Source: Sulfurimonadaceae bacterium
Lineage (GTDB): Bacteria > Campylobacterota > Campylobacteria > Campylobacterales > Sulfurimonadaceae
DNA length: 64,000 nt
Direction of reading: 5' to 3'
NCBI GenBank assembly: GCA_016744575.1
Contig: JADGEC010000002.1
Coordinates: 1-64,000, forward strand
Part shown: in pieces, positions 1-8,661 of the stretch
Position numbering within the stretch: position 1 is the first letter of the stretch
How the letters are laid out: the number at the start of each line of letters is the position of its first letter
The notes under the pieces: model-generated
The model's database searches: none
What the model saw: only the letters and a program-made list of their open reading frames with translations
Told to the model about the DNA's origin: nothing
Translations under genes and position numbers: made by a program

Positions 1-2115
1 TCCGTCTTTGGCAATGATGATGCGATCACTATCACGTTTAAAGATGAGAACGGGGTCTTTAATCCTGAAGCCCTGGGTGTGGTGGAGCGTATCACGCAGA
101 AGCTTTGGCAGACACACTACATCGCCCGTGTGGACTCTATTACAGGATTTCAGTACGTGCATAGTGACCCGGAGTACCCCGATGAGGTGATCGTCGAAGA
201 CCTCATAGAGGACCCGGCATCTATGGACGCGGCTACACTTGAGAAGAAAAAACAGATCGCGCTGAGCGAAGAGCTCCTTGTCGGTCGTATGCTTAGTAAA
301 GATGCGAAGACGACGATGATCGTAGGAAGGATGACACCCAAAGCTGGTGATGACCCGGAGGTTAGCCTTCGACTTAAAGCGGCTGTCGAAGAGATCATCC
401 GTCCGGAGATAGAGAAGTACGGCTACGAGTTCTATCTAAATGGCGGTGCGGTGATCAACTCGGCCTTTATCACCATCGCACAACATGATATGGGACTCTT
501 CACACCGTTGGTCCTGCTGATAGCTATCGTGCTCTTATGGATGATCTTCAAACGTCCTTCCGCGATGCTGCTTAGTATCTCGGTAGTCGTCTTCACTTTC
601 CTTATCGTTCTCTCCGTACAGGTGATGCTTGGTTATAGACTCAACAACTTTACCGCCAATATGCCGGTCTTTGTCATCGCTATTGGTATCGCGGATGCCA
701 TGCATATACTGCTCATCTATCTTAATGGTCGGCGTAAAGGGATGTCAAACCATGAAGCCATCCACTATAGTGTTCAGAAGAACTTTCTAGCCATCTTGTT
801 CACATCGTTGACCACAGCAGTTGGATTTGCTTCGCTCTCGATCAGCCCGGTCATCCCGATAAAGACTTTGGGGATCGCCACCGCCAATGCCGCGCTGCTG
901 GCTTTTGTACTTACCATCTTGTTTATCCCGGCGATGCTCGCCATCCTCGACCCGAAGGTCAAGCCGGATGAAGGTAAGCGTAGTAGAGGAAGTCGTTTTG
1001 CAGAGTTATATGGCAAGTTTGTCATCCGTCATGATAAACAGATATTTGTCGTATCGCTTCTGCTCTTCTTAGGTCTTGGTGCAGGGATCACTCAAGTCAA
1101 AGTAGACTCTAATACCGTGCGCTATTTTACCGAGAACGTGCCGCTTCGTGTCTCTGTCGATTTTCTACAGGAGAACCTGACCGGTCCGATGGTCTATGAG
1201 ATAGTCGTTGATTCTAAAGTCAAAGACGGCATCAAAGAGCCAGAATTCCTGCGTGATGTCGAGAGGTTTTCCGAGGAGTTTCGAGCAGCATACCCAGAAG
1301 ATGTCCGTCACATCGGTTCACTACTTGATATCATCATAAAGTTCAATGATGTGATGGATGGTAGTAAGAGTGTACCTGACTCCAAAGAACTCGTAGCGCA
1401 ATACCTACTGCTCTATTCGCTCTCTCTTCCACAGGGCATGGAGATAAATGACCAGATGGATGTTGATGAACAGCGCTTTCGGATCACGGCGACGATGAAT
1501 CTGGTAGATACCTCTAAAGATATCGAGATGATAGAGTGGGTCGAGTCCTGGTGGGAAAAGACCGCTTATAGTGCCCGTGCCAATGGACAGACGGTCCTCT
1601 TTGCACACATGCAGTCAGATGTGACCGATACGCTCATAAAGTCCATCACTATCGCTATCATCGCGGTATCATTGATGATGATGCTTATCTTTCGTGATCT
1701 TCGACTACTCCCGCTTGTCATCTTGCCAAATATCCTGCCAATCGTATTGGTCGTTGGTGTGATGGGCTGGTTAAGTATCAACATCGATATCGGGGTAGCC
1801 GTCTCTGGTGCCATCATCATCGGGGTGGCGGTAGATGACACCATTCACTTTTTAGTGAAGTTCCTTGAAGCGAGGAAACGCGGGGAAGATATGGAGACAT
1901 CACTTGCTTACGTGATGCAGTACGCAGGAAATGCCATCATCTTTACGACGATCATCTTAAGTCTGGCATTTTTGATCTTTGTCTTTAGTGATTTCAATCC
2001 GAACTACCATTTTGGGATCGTCACGGCATCTGCACTTATCATCGCCGTTGTCGCAGACCTGCTTATGCTCCCAGCGATCTTCTCCTTACTGGATAGGCGC
2101 AAGCAGAAAGTCTAG
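1..2115 (+). CDS. RND-superfamily exporter (MMPL domain), 5' end missing
   Basis: Inner-membrane exporter of the RND/MMPL type (COG1033-like), which uses proton motive force to move lipids or hydrophobic molecules. The frame is open from base 1, so the gene starts upstream of the window; 704 residues are visible. It shows the two-fold RND layout: a first membrane bundle (about bases 500-950) carrying GIADAMHILL, a hydrophilic periplasmic loop (about 1090-1620), and a second bundle (1630-2090) carrying GVAVDDTIHF. The paired Asp-rich helices are the usual proton-relay positions. Substrate cannot be told from sequence. No partner membrane-fusion protein follows, which fits the MMPL/HpnN-like group rather than tripartite drug pumps. 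Confidence 0.85.
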   Translation, partial: SVFGNDDAITITFKDENGVFNPEALGVVERITQKLWQTHYIARVDSITGFQYVHSDPEYPDEVIVEDLIEDPASMDAATLEKKKQIALSEELLVGRMLSKDAKTTMIVGRMTPKAGDDPEVSLRLKAAVEEIIRPEIEKYGYEFYLNGGAVINSAFITIAQHDMGLFTPLVLLIAIVLLWMIFKRPSAMLLSISVVVFTFLIVLSVQVMLGYRLNNFTANMPVFVIAIGIADAMHILLIYLNGRRKGMSNHEAIHYSVQKNFLAILFTSLTTAVGFASLSISPVIPIKTLGIATANAALLAFVLTILFIPAMLAILDPKVKPDEGKRSRGSRFAELYGKFVIRHDKQIFVVSLLLFLGLGAGITQVKVDSNTVRYFTENVPLRVSVDFLQENLTGPMVYEIVVDSKVKDGIKEPEFLRDVERFSEEFRAAYPEDVRHIGSLLDIIIKFNDVMDGSKSVPDSKELVAQYLLLYSLSLPQGMEINDQMDVDEQRFRITATMNLVDTSKDIEMIEWVESWWEKTAYSARANGQTVLFAHMQSDVTDTLIKSITIAIIAVSLMMMLIFRDLRLLPLVILPNILPIVLVVGVMGWLSINIDIGVAVSGAIIIGVAVDDTIHFLVKFLEARKRGEDMETSLAYVMQYAGNAIIFTTIILSLAFLIFVFSDFNPNYHFGIVTASALIIAVVADLLMLPAIFSLLDRRKQKV

Positions 2116-2297
2116 TCCTGCACTTGAGCTATCTGCCTCTTTCGAGGTGTGATAGAGATATACATCATCTATCAGAACCATTTGACTTCTTCGCATCTTT
2201 GCTACATCTTCCTGTTCTTTTACAATCCATTTTTACCAAGTCATGTGAAACGTTACCTAACTGTGCTACAATTTTTTATTATGATAGTAAGGAGTAG

Positions 2298-4526
2298 ATG
2301 ATGCAGTTCATTCTCAAGCTTTTTAAGGCGCTTAACTCGGCGCAGTCTCCCTGGCAGGTGACCTTGGCCATCACTTTGGGTATGGTAGCCGGTCTGACAC
2401 CGATGTCGGGTATTCAGACCGTAGTGATCTTATTTTTAGCCTTTGTCCTAAATATCCACTTGGGACTCTTTTTTGTCGCTTCTGCACTGTTTGCCGGGAT
2501 CGCGTATCTCTTTGACCCATGGTTTGAACAGATAGGTTATCTACTACTTACAGATGACGGGCTACAGGGGCTCTGGATAGCTTGGTATAACAATGGAGTG
2601 ATGAGACTCAGTCATTTTAACAATACGCTTGTCCTTGGCTCCACAGTCGTCGCGCTGCTCTCTGCCGTGCCGCTCTATTTCCTTCTGGGGTGGATCATCA
2701 GTCATTATCGTGACTCGCTTGGCAAGTTTTTGGAGAAATACCCAAAACTAGGGCTTTTTGGTGTCTTGAAAGCGGCTACGACAAAAGATCGGCTGCTGCG
2801 CTGGTGGGGTGCGGGTCTGTTTGTCGGCATCGTCGGTATTGTCGTCGCTCTGGCTGTACTTGTCGCTGAACCACTTCTTAAATGGGGCCTCGAGTATGGT
2901 GCGACTACTGCCTTGCAGCGTGATGTCCGTATTGGCGGTGTGAATGTCAGTTTTACTGAAGGCTCGGTAGCTATCGACCGTCTGGAAGTAGCAGGAGAAC
3001 AAGAAGGTATCGATGCGCTCTCGATGAAGCATATTAGTTTCGACATCGCGCTTAATGCTCTGCTGTTCAACAAGACACATATTGAACATGTCGCACTCAA
3101 AGGGGTGGCTTTTGATACAAAGGCTACACTGAAAAAAGCGGTGGCTTCAAAGCAGACTGAAGAGGAAGTCGCCGCTTCACAAGCAGAAGCCAATAAGATG
3201 GAACTGCCGACCTTTGAGCTTCCTGATCCGAAGAGTGTAATCGCCAATGCCGATCTCAAGTCTTTGAAGGTGTATGATGAAGCAAAAAGCGAGCTGGCAA
3301 AGATACGTAAAAAGTGGGAAGGTGTGGCAGATAAAGAGTTCTCTGCAGATATGGTCGATGAGTACAAAAAGGACTATGAAAGCATAAAAGACAAAGCCTC
3401 CTCCAAAGACCCGAAACAGCTTTTAGAGCTTACTCAGGATGTGAGTGCCTTTAAAGCTAAGATAGGTGAACGAAAAAAGCGTATCAAGCAGCTGCAAAAA
3501 GAGTTTAAAGCAGATAAAAAGCGTATTAAACAGCTTACTGCGAAAGTGAAGAACGCCCCGACGGAAGATTACAATAAGTTAAAGTCTACCTATACGCTTG
3601 ATGGTGGCGGTGCGATGAACGTAGTGGGATTACTGTTTGGCGATAAGATAAAGTCCTATGTGGCAATGGCTGAGAAGTATCATGGTATGCTTGAACCTTA
3701 TCTCAAAAGTGAGAAAGTACCTGAACCAGATGCTCTGCCTCCAAGAGGAGAGGGACGATGGGTGAAGTTTCTTGAGACTGTTCCGAGTCCAGATCTGATG
3801 ATAGCGAAGACAGATGTCGATGGTATCTTAAAAGCTCAGGAGTTCACTGCTCTCATCAAGGATATCACCGATGATCAAAAAGCATTAGGACGAGCACTTA
3901 CCTTTGTCGCCTCAAGTGACGGGCCGCAGGTGAAGGGTTTGAAGGTCCAAGGAGAAGACAACCGTCTGAGCGAGATGGTCAAAGATAGTGCGACCTTTAG
4001 TGTCGAGCAGTTTAAGATGGACGCGTTAGACCTATCCTCGATGAAGGTCAGCCAAAGTGACCTCTCCATCAAAGGCGATGTCATGCTTGTTGGTAGCAGC
4101 GTGCTAAGTGGTAAAAGCCATCTGGACTTTAGTGACGCGGCTATTAGCATGGAAGGCCTGGAAGGTAAGTCTGCTGACGCAGTAGCCGATGTACTAGCCT
4201 CCATTAGTACGTTTGCGGCAGATGTGACGCTGGCTGGTGAGTTACACTCACCCGAAGTCGCAGTAGCGACTGACTTAGATAAAAAGATCTCCGGGGCACT
4301 AAAAGCAGGCCTGAAAAAGCAGGCGACTGCTTATCAAAAAGAGCTCAAGACGATGTTGAACGCACAGATGAAAGAGCAACTGGGTTCTTTTAACAGTGAG
4401 GCTGGAGAGATAGCAGATATCAATGCCCTTGCCGGTGACCAGACCAAGATACTCAGTGAGCTTGGAACAGATGTCGGCGGGCTGTCAAAAGGGGGAGGAA
4501 GCTTGAAAGGGCTGCTTCCTTTTTAG
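2298..4526 (+). CDS. Fused DUF2062 (TIGR03546-like) + AsmA-like TIGR03545 protein
   Basis: Envelope protein of unknown function, 742 residues. Residues 1 to about 160 are hydrophobic and match the DUF2062 pattern (MVAGLTPMSG, then a Leu/Val-rich helix pair). A further membrane helix near 168-190 is followed by a long periplasmic part that begins like AsmA-type proteins (DVRIGGVNVSF), a charged Lys/Glu coiled-coil stretch (about 330-420), and an Asp/Ser-rich C-terminus ending in a Gly-rich tail. From memory, TIGR03546 and TIGR03545 usually occur as two adjacent genes in outer-membrane bacteria; here both lie in one reading frame. Start: ATG at 2298 or 2301 after AAGGAG at 2289-2294; 2301 has the better spacing. 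A TACAAT -10-like box lies upstream. Possible lipid-transport or envelope role is inference. Confidence 0.7.
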   Translation: MMQFILKLFKALNSAQSPWQVTLAITLGMVAGLTPMSGIQTVVILFLAFVLNIHLGLFFVASALFAGIAYLFDPWFEQIGYLLLTDDGLQGLWIAWYNNGVMRLSHFNNTLVLGSTVVALLSAVPLYFLLGWIISHYRDSLGKFLEKYPKLGLFGVLKAATTKDRLLRWWGAGLFVGIVGIVVALAVLVAEPLLKWGLEYGATTALQRDVRIGGVNVSFTEGSVAIDRLEVAGEQEGIDALSMKHISFDIALNALLFNKTHIEHVALKGVAFDTKATLKKAVASKQTEEEVAASQAEANKMELPTFELPDPKSVIANADLKSLKVYDEAKSELAKIRKKWEGVADKEFSADMVDEYKKDYESIKDKASSKDPKQLLELTQDVSAFKAKIGERKKRIKQLQKEFKADKKRIKQLTAKVKNAPTEDYNKLKSTYTLDGGGAMNVVGLLFGDKIKSYVAMAEKYHGMLEPYLKSEKVPEPDALPPRGEGRWVKFLETVPSPDLMIAKTDVDGILKAQEFTALIKDITDDQKALGRALTFVASSDGPQVKGLKVQGEDNRLSEMVKDSATFSVEQFKMDALDLSSMKVSQSDLSIKGDVMLVGSSVLSGKSHLDFSDAAISMEGLEGKSADAVADVLASISTFAADVTLAGELHSPEVAVATDLDKKISGALKAGLKKQATAYQKELKTMLNAQMKEQLGSFNSEAGEIADINALAGDQTKILSELGTDVGGLSKGGGSLKGLLPF

Positions 4527-4543
4527 AGCGATGAAGTCAGATC

Positions 4544-4855
4544 GTGCTTGAGAGCATCGGATTTATCCTGTTATTGGCAGCCATAGTCTGGTTGTCATAC
4601 CGATTTTATGGGACTCCGGAGAGCGAGTATCTGCATGTCCTTGAGCGATTGCCCGTGGATGACTTTTCGCATCTTGAGACGGAGAGCATCGAGCAGCATA
4701 TCGACGAGTCACATCAGAAGCTGCAAAAGCTTGAGAACAGTGAACATAAGCAAGAAGTCCATCGTCGTCTTGAGCGTATTAGACTGAGACTTCTCACTTA
4801 TGAACTGCATAAACGTGAATGTGTGCAAGATGACACAAATAAAAAAAAGATATAG
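4544..4855 (+). CDS. Small membrane-anchored hypothetical protein
   Basis: 103 residues with a GTG start at 4544, 17 nt after the preceding stop and probably in the same transcript. Residues 4-20 form one hydrophobic helix (IGFILLLAAIVWLSYRF), followed by a highly charged, helical, probably coiled-coil tail with His, Glu and Arg. It is not recognised as a named family. Position behind the DUF2062/AsmA-like gene and ahead of a terminator suggests a partner protein of that envelope system. The GTG start follows a weak GAAG; no better start exists in the frame. Confidence 0.6.
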   Translation: MLESIGFILLLAAIVWLSYRFYGTPESEYLHVLERLPVDDFSHLETESIEQHIDESHQKLQKLENSEHKQEVHRRLERIRLRLLTYELHKRECVQDDTNKKKI

Positions 4856-4923
4856 ATAACATAAGAAATACAAATAAATTGTGTACAAAAAGTGTATGCA
4901 AAAAACAGGTGTGTAACATATAC

Positions 4924-4953
4924 ACATCTCTACTGCTCTAGAGAGATGTTTTT
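4924..4953 (+). terminator. Rho-independent terminator
   Basis: Perfect 8-bp stem ACATCTCT (4924-4931) with AGAGATGT (4942-4949), 10-nt loop, followed by a short T-run to 4953. It lies 69 nt after the small membrane protein gene and would end the 2298-4855 transcript. Confidence 0.7.
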
Positions 4954-4996
4954 AACCTAAAATCACCTTTTTTCCTTATTCGTGACTTTTCTAAAG

Positions 4997-5002
4997 TATA
5001 AT
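4997..5002 (+). promoter_or_regulatory. -10 box for the DUF1538 gene
   Basis: Perfect TATAAT 69 nt upstream of the ATG at 5071, just behind the terminator, with no obvious -35 element, as is usual in Campylobacterota. Confidence 0.5.
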
Positions 5003-5070
5003 CGCGAGAACCATATTTGCATATCTTCATCATATCAAGCAGATAATGAGATTTTTATAGGAGTATATTG

Positions 5071-7023
5071 ATGCTAAGCTTTTCTTCATTCTTGAAGCTA
5101 TTGCGAGAGTCGTTTAGAGACCTCTTGCCGATCATCTTGGTGATCTTGTTCTTTCAATTGGCCATCATCCAGACCGTGCCGGAAGGCTGGCTTGCGACTT
5201 CTATTGGTCTAGCCATCGTCGGTGTCGGTCTGGCAGTCTTTTTGCTGGGCCTGGAAGTAGGTATCTTCCCGGTAGGCGAGGGCCTTGCAGGTGATTTTGC
5301 ACGTAAGGGTTCGACTTTCTGGATTCTCACCTTCTCCTTTCTTATAGGTTTTGGTACCACGGTCGCGGAACCTGCGCTCTTTGTCGTTGCCCAAAAGGCA
5401 GCGAGTATCAGTTCGGGTAGGATCGATGCGACTGTACTTCGGCTGGTCGTCGCATTCGCGGTCGGTTTTGCTATCGTACTGGGTTCTTGGAGGATCATCA
5501 AGGGTCACCCTATCCACTACTATATCATCGCCGGGTATATCCTTGTCGTTGCCACTACCTTTTATGCTCCACATGAGATCGTCGGTCTGGCCTACGACCT
5601 CGGTGGAGTCACGACATCGACAGTGACAGTACCGCTGGTCGCTGCACTGGGTATTGGGCTTGCGAGTACCATCAAGGGACGAAGTCCGGTCCTTGATGGC
5701 TTTGGTCTTATCGCGTTTGCATCACTGACACCGATGATCTTTGTACAGATCTACGGAATAGCTGTTTATGAACTGGTCGAAGCCAGCGCAGATGCTGCGC
5801 CGCTCGTGGCACAGGCTGCGGAGAGTTCAGCATCATTCGACTTCTCCATCGGTGCCATCTTAAGCGGTCTGTTTGGAGTAGTCAAAGATGTTGTGCCTAT
5901 CTTGGCGGTCATCCTCTTCTTCCAATACATCGTGCTTAAAAAACCGGTCGAGAACCTAAAGACAGTACTCATCGGTTTCGGTCTGGTCATGATCGGTCTG
6001 TATGCCTTCATCCTTGGTCTGGAGATGGGTCTCTTCTCACTTGGTGAGACGATGGCGTATCAGCTGACCCGTGGTGATAGTAACTTCATCATCTACGGAT
6101 TTGGTTTTGCGATCGGTTTTGCTACTACGATGGCAGAACCTGCATTGACTGCTATCGCGAGAAAAGCCAAAGAGATCAGTGACGGTAAGATCAATGACTT
6201 CGCCCTGCGTCTCTTTGTGGCCCTTGGTGTTGCGTTCGGTATTGCACTGGGATCTTTTAGGATCGTCGATGGTGGTCACATCGTCTATTACATCATCACC
6301 GGTTATGCCATCGTCATCGCTTTGACGTTCATGGCGCCGAAATATATCATCGCGATCGCTTATGATAGTGGTGGGGTGACGACTTCGACCGTTACGGTAC
6401 CACTTGTCGCGGCACTCGGACTTGGACTGGCTACAAATATCGAGGGACGAGACCCATTGATAGATGGTTTTGGTCTCATCGCTTTTGCTTCGCTATTTCC
6501 AATGATCACGGTCATGCTCTATGGTGTCATCACCGATAAGATGGGTGTCAAAGGTGTCCATGACCTTGAACGTGAACATATCGAAGAGTTGCGCCATGCT
6601 ATCGAAGATGCGAACAACATGGGGCTTTCCACGTTCAATATCGATGCGACAGATGTTCGCCACTCCATGGAGCTCTCTTTCTCTGCAGTACATATTATCG
6701 TACCAAAAAAGAGAAAAGACAAGGCACTGCTAGCTGCTAAAGAAGCAGGGGCGACTGGTGTCACGATCAACGAAGCCCATGGTATGGGTCTGCACGAGAT
6801 GGACAACCTTTATCACCGTCTGGAGCATGACGACACGGATGTCGACTTGATGTTCCTTCTACAGACGACTAAAGCCGACCATCTCATCCAGCATGTCATG
6901 CATGAACTTGACATCATCGGTGGCGGTGAAGGCATCGCTTTTGCTTACCCGGTATCACATCTAAAAGGTGTATCGCTTAAAAGTGAACACTTCAACATCT
7001 CGTCAAACGTAGAGTCCTCCTAA
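5071..7023 (+). CDS. DUF1538 transporter with C-terminal P-II-like domain
   Basis: Integral membrane protein, 650 residues, with two tandem DUF1538 units. Each unit ends in a nearly identical stretch: Y-D-(L/S)[17 protein letters not shown] near residues 174 and 430, each followed by [10 protein letters not shown]. About residues 535-650 are soluble and homologous to the separate protein encoded at 54346-54699 (P-II-like fold: ATGVTINEAHGMG here, [13 protein letters not shown] there). From memory, a DUF1538 protein pair (UmpAB) has been reported as a cation/proton antiporter; the substrate here is unknown. The fused P-II-like domain suggests control by a small ligand or nucleotide. Start: ATG 5071 with TAGGAG at 5058-5063; an adjacent TTG at 5068 is less likely. 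A paralogous system lies at 52820-55133. Confidence 0.8.
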   Translation: MLSFSSFLKLLRESFRDLLPIILVILFFQLAIIQTVPEGWLATSIGLAIVGVGLAVFLLGLEVGIFPVGEGLAGDFARKGSTFWILTFSFLIGFGTTVAEPALFVVAQKAASISSGRIDATVLRLVVAFAVGFAIVLGSWRIIKGHPIHYYIIAGYILVVATTFYAPHEIVGLAYDLGGVTTSTVTVPLVAALGIGLASTIKGRSPVLDGFGLIAFASLTPMIFVQIYGIAVYELVEASADAAPLVAQAAESSASFDFSIGAILSGLFGVVKDVVPILAVILFFQYIVLKKPVENLKTVLIGFGLVMIGLYAFILGLEMGLFSLGETMAYQLTRGDSNFIIYGFGFAIGFATTMAEPALTAIARKAKEISDGKINDFALRLFVALGVAFGIALGSFRIVDGGHIVYYIITGYAIVIALTFMAPKYIIAIAYDSGGVTTSTVTVPLVAALGLGLATNIEGRDPLIDGFGLIAFASLFPMITVMLYGVITDKMGVKGVHDLEREHIEELRHAIEDANNMGLSTFNIDATDVRHSMELSFSAVHIIVPKKRKDKALLAAKEAGATGVTINEAHGMGLHEMDNLYHRLEHDDTDVDLMFLLQTTKADHLIQHVMHELDIIGGGEGIAFAYPVSHLKGVSLKSEHFNISSNVESS

Positions 7024-7032
7024 AGACGGGAT

Positions 7033-7050
7033 GCCCATTCTAGGATGGGC
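7033..7050 (+). terminator. Hairpin after the DUF1538 gene
   Basis: GCCCAT (7033-7038) pairs with ATGGGC (7045-7050) around a 6-nt loop, 10 nt after the stop; a second small stem AGGAC/GTCCT follows at about 7060-7076. There is no T-run, so termination activity is uncertain. Confidence 0.35.
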
Positions 7051-7253
7051 TCTCTATGAGGACTCTCGAGGTCCTTCCTGTCGTATCCCTCTCATTCAAC
7101 GTGATCTTTATTGCAGAGTATAGGTAGACGTTTGAATGCGATAAGCTCATCTACCTCAAAGCGATCCAAAAAGAGCCTTTTGACATCATCTACTTCTAGA
7201 CCTTGTATCCTTGTTATGGTAGTATTGTTAAAATAGTTCAGGAGCGAAAAGGC

Positions 7254-8324
7254 ATGATGAGACAAGACAACAGCATAGGCTATCTTTTTATCATACTGGC
7301 GGCAGTCGTCATCGTCCTGGCCGGGATCAAAAGTGCCGCAGTGATCGTTGTACCCTTTTTACTCTCGATGTTCTTGGCCATCATCTTTGCTCCGATGTTT
7401 CAGTGGCTAAATCGTAGAGGTGTACCCGAAGGGATCTCACTTTTTGTTGTGATCGTCTTGTTTATAGTATTGATGGGACTGGTCGGTATGCTTGTAGGCT
7501 CCTCTGTTCAGGACTTCACGAGCAAGCTTGGTTTTTATGAAGCGCAATCTCAGCAGCAGCTTGAGGGCGTCATCACGATGCTCTCTGGCCTGGGAGTCGA
7601 GATATCAGGCCAGCAGGTCAAGGAGATGTTCGATCCGGCTGTCGTGATGAAGTATGTGGCTGGTACGCTCAAAAGTCTGGGCTCTGTACTGACGAACTCT
7701 CTGGTGATCTTGCTGACGGTCGTGTTCATCCTTCTAGAGTCTGCCCAGTTCAAACGCAAGATAGCGAGTCTGAGTACCGATCAGGTGCTTACCGGACACA
7801 TGCGTGAAGTCATTGAAAAGATCGAGCAATACATGGTCTTAAAAGCAGTGATCTCAGCTCTTACAGGTATCACAGTGACAGTCATGCTAAAGATCATCGG
7901 CGTGGATTATGCCGTGCTCTGGGGTGTGGTGGCATTTATGCTCAACTTCATACCCAACATCGGCTCCATCATCGCAGCCGTTCCTGCGGTACTACTGGCA
8001 TTTATCCAGCTTGGTCTTGTCAGCGCGTCGATCGTAGCTATTGGCTATATGGTCATCAACATCATGGTCGGTTCAGTCATAGAGCCTAAAGTGATGGGTC
8101 AGGGTCTGGGCCTCTCTACGTTAGTGGTCTTTTTATCATTGATCTTCTGGGGCTGGTTATTGGGTCCGGTAGGCATGCTGCTTTCCATCCCTCTTACCAT
8201 CATGGTCAAGATCGCCCTTGATGCTCAGCCAAATACGAGATGGATAGCCGTCATGCTTGGTACAGGTGCGAAACGAAGAGAAAAGAAAGATCCTGTTAGC
8301 GTATCTGATACCAACCCCCGTTAA
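7254..8324 (+). CDS. AI-2E family transporter
   Basis: Polytopic membrane protein, 356 residues, of the AI-2E exporter family (PF01594, formerly UPF0118). Visible family features are an N-terminal hydrophobic triplet, a soluble central segment (about 95-150), and the conserved C-terminal FIPNIGSIIAAVPAVLLA and VIEPKVMGQGLGLSTLVVF stretches. Members export the quorum signal AI-2 or act as sodium/proton antiporters; which applies here cannot be decided. Its position right behind a DUF1538 gene, another family with reported antiport activity, favours ion transport weakly. Start: ATG 7254 (MMRQD) with AGGAG at 7240-7244; an in-frame TTG at 7203 has no ribosome site. Confidence 0.8.
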   Translation: MMRQDNSIGYLFIILAAVVIVLAGIKSAAVIVVPFLLSMFLAIIFAPMFQWLNRRGVPEGISLFVVIVLFIVLMGLVGMLVGSSVQDFTSKLGFYEAQSQQQLEGVITMLSGLGVEISGQQVKEMFDPAVVMKYVAGTLKSLGSVLTNSLVILLTVVFILLESAQFKRKIASLSTDQVLTGHMREVIEKIEQYMVLKAVISALTGITVTVMLKIIGVDYAVLWGVVAFMLNFIPNIGSIIAAVPAVLLAFIQLGLVSASIVAIGYMVINIMVGSVIEPKVMGQGLGLSTLVVFLSLIFWGWLLGPVGMLLSIPLTIMVKIALDAQPNTRWIAVMLGTGAKRREKKDPVSVSDTNPR

Positions 8325-8422
8325 GGGGGACTACTTTAAATAAGAGAGAAGCTATTAGCTACAAGTTTAAAAACTTCAAGAAGAGTTATCCAGATATTGA
8401 GCGACTCTCCACTCTTAAAGGT

Positions 8423-8650
8423 CTAGAGTAGGGCTAATATCTCCGCTGTACTAAGTACTTTTCCAGTACTTTTGACCTCTCCATCGATGACGAGGCCTGG
8501 TGTGCTCATCACGCCGTAAGCCATGATCTTTTGTAGGTCTGCGACCTTCTCTATCTGAACGAACTTACCACTTTTGGCGACGGCCTGTTTCACTTTGGCT
8601 TCAAGCTCGTTACATTTTTTACACCCGGTGCCTAGTATTTCTATTTTCAT
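8423..8650 (-). CDS. Small thioredoxin-like CxxC protein
   Basis: 75-residue thioredoxin-fold protein of the redox-active-disulfide type (TIGR00412-like). The active site C10-K-K-C13 follows the first strand, and the cis-proline is P51 (STPG). Cytoplasmic, no signal peptide. It is the last gene of the arsenic operon, 11 nt behind the permease with an AGGAG ribosome site. Such proteins are regularly found beside ArsP/DUF318 permeases; a role in delivering electrons to the arsenate reductase or a metalloid/thiol relay is inference. Confidence 0.85.
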   Translation of the reverse strand: MKIEILGTGCKKCNELEAKVKQAVAKSGKFVQIEKVADLQKIMAYGVMSTPGLVIDGEVKSTGKVLSTAEILALL

Positions 8651-8661
8651 GTTTGTGTCTC

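Noticed and set aside
2705..3367. 220-codon minus-strand frame opposite the DUF2062/AsmA-like gene
   Set aside because: Ser/Ala/Thr-rich product typical of an antisense shadow of a charged coiled-coil gene.
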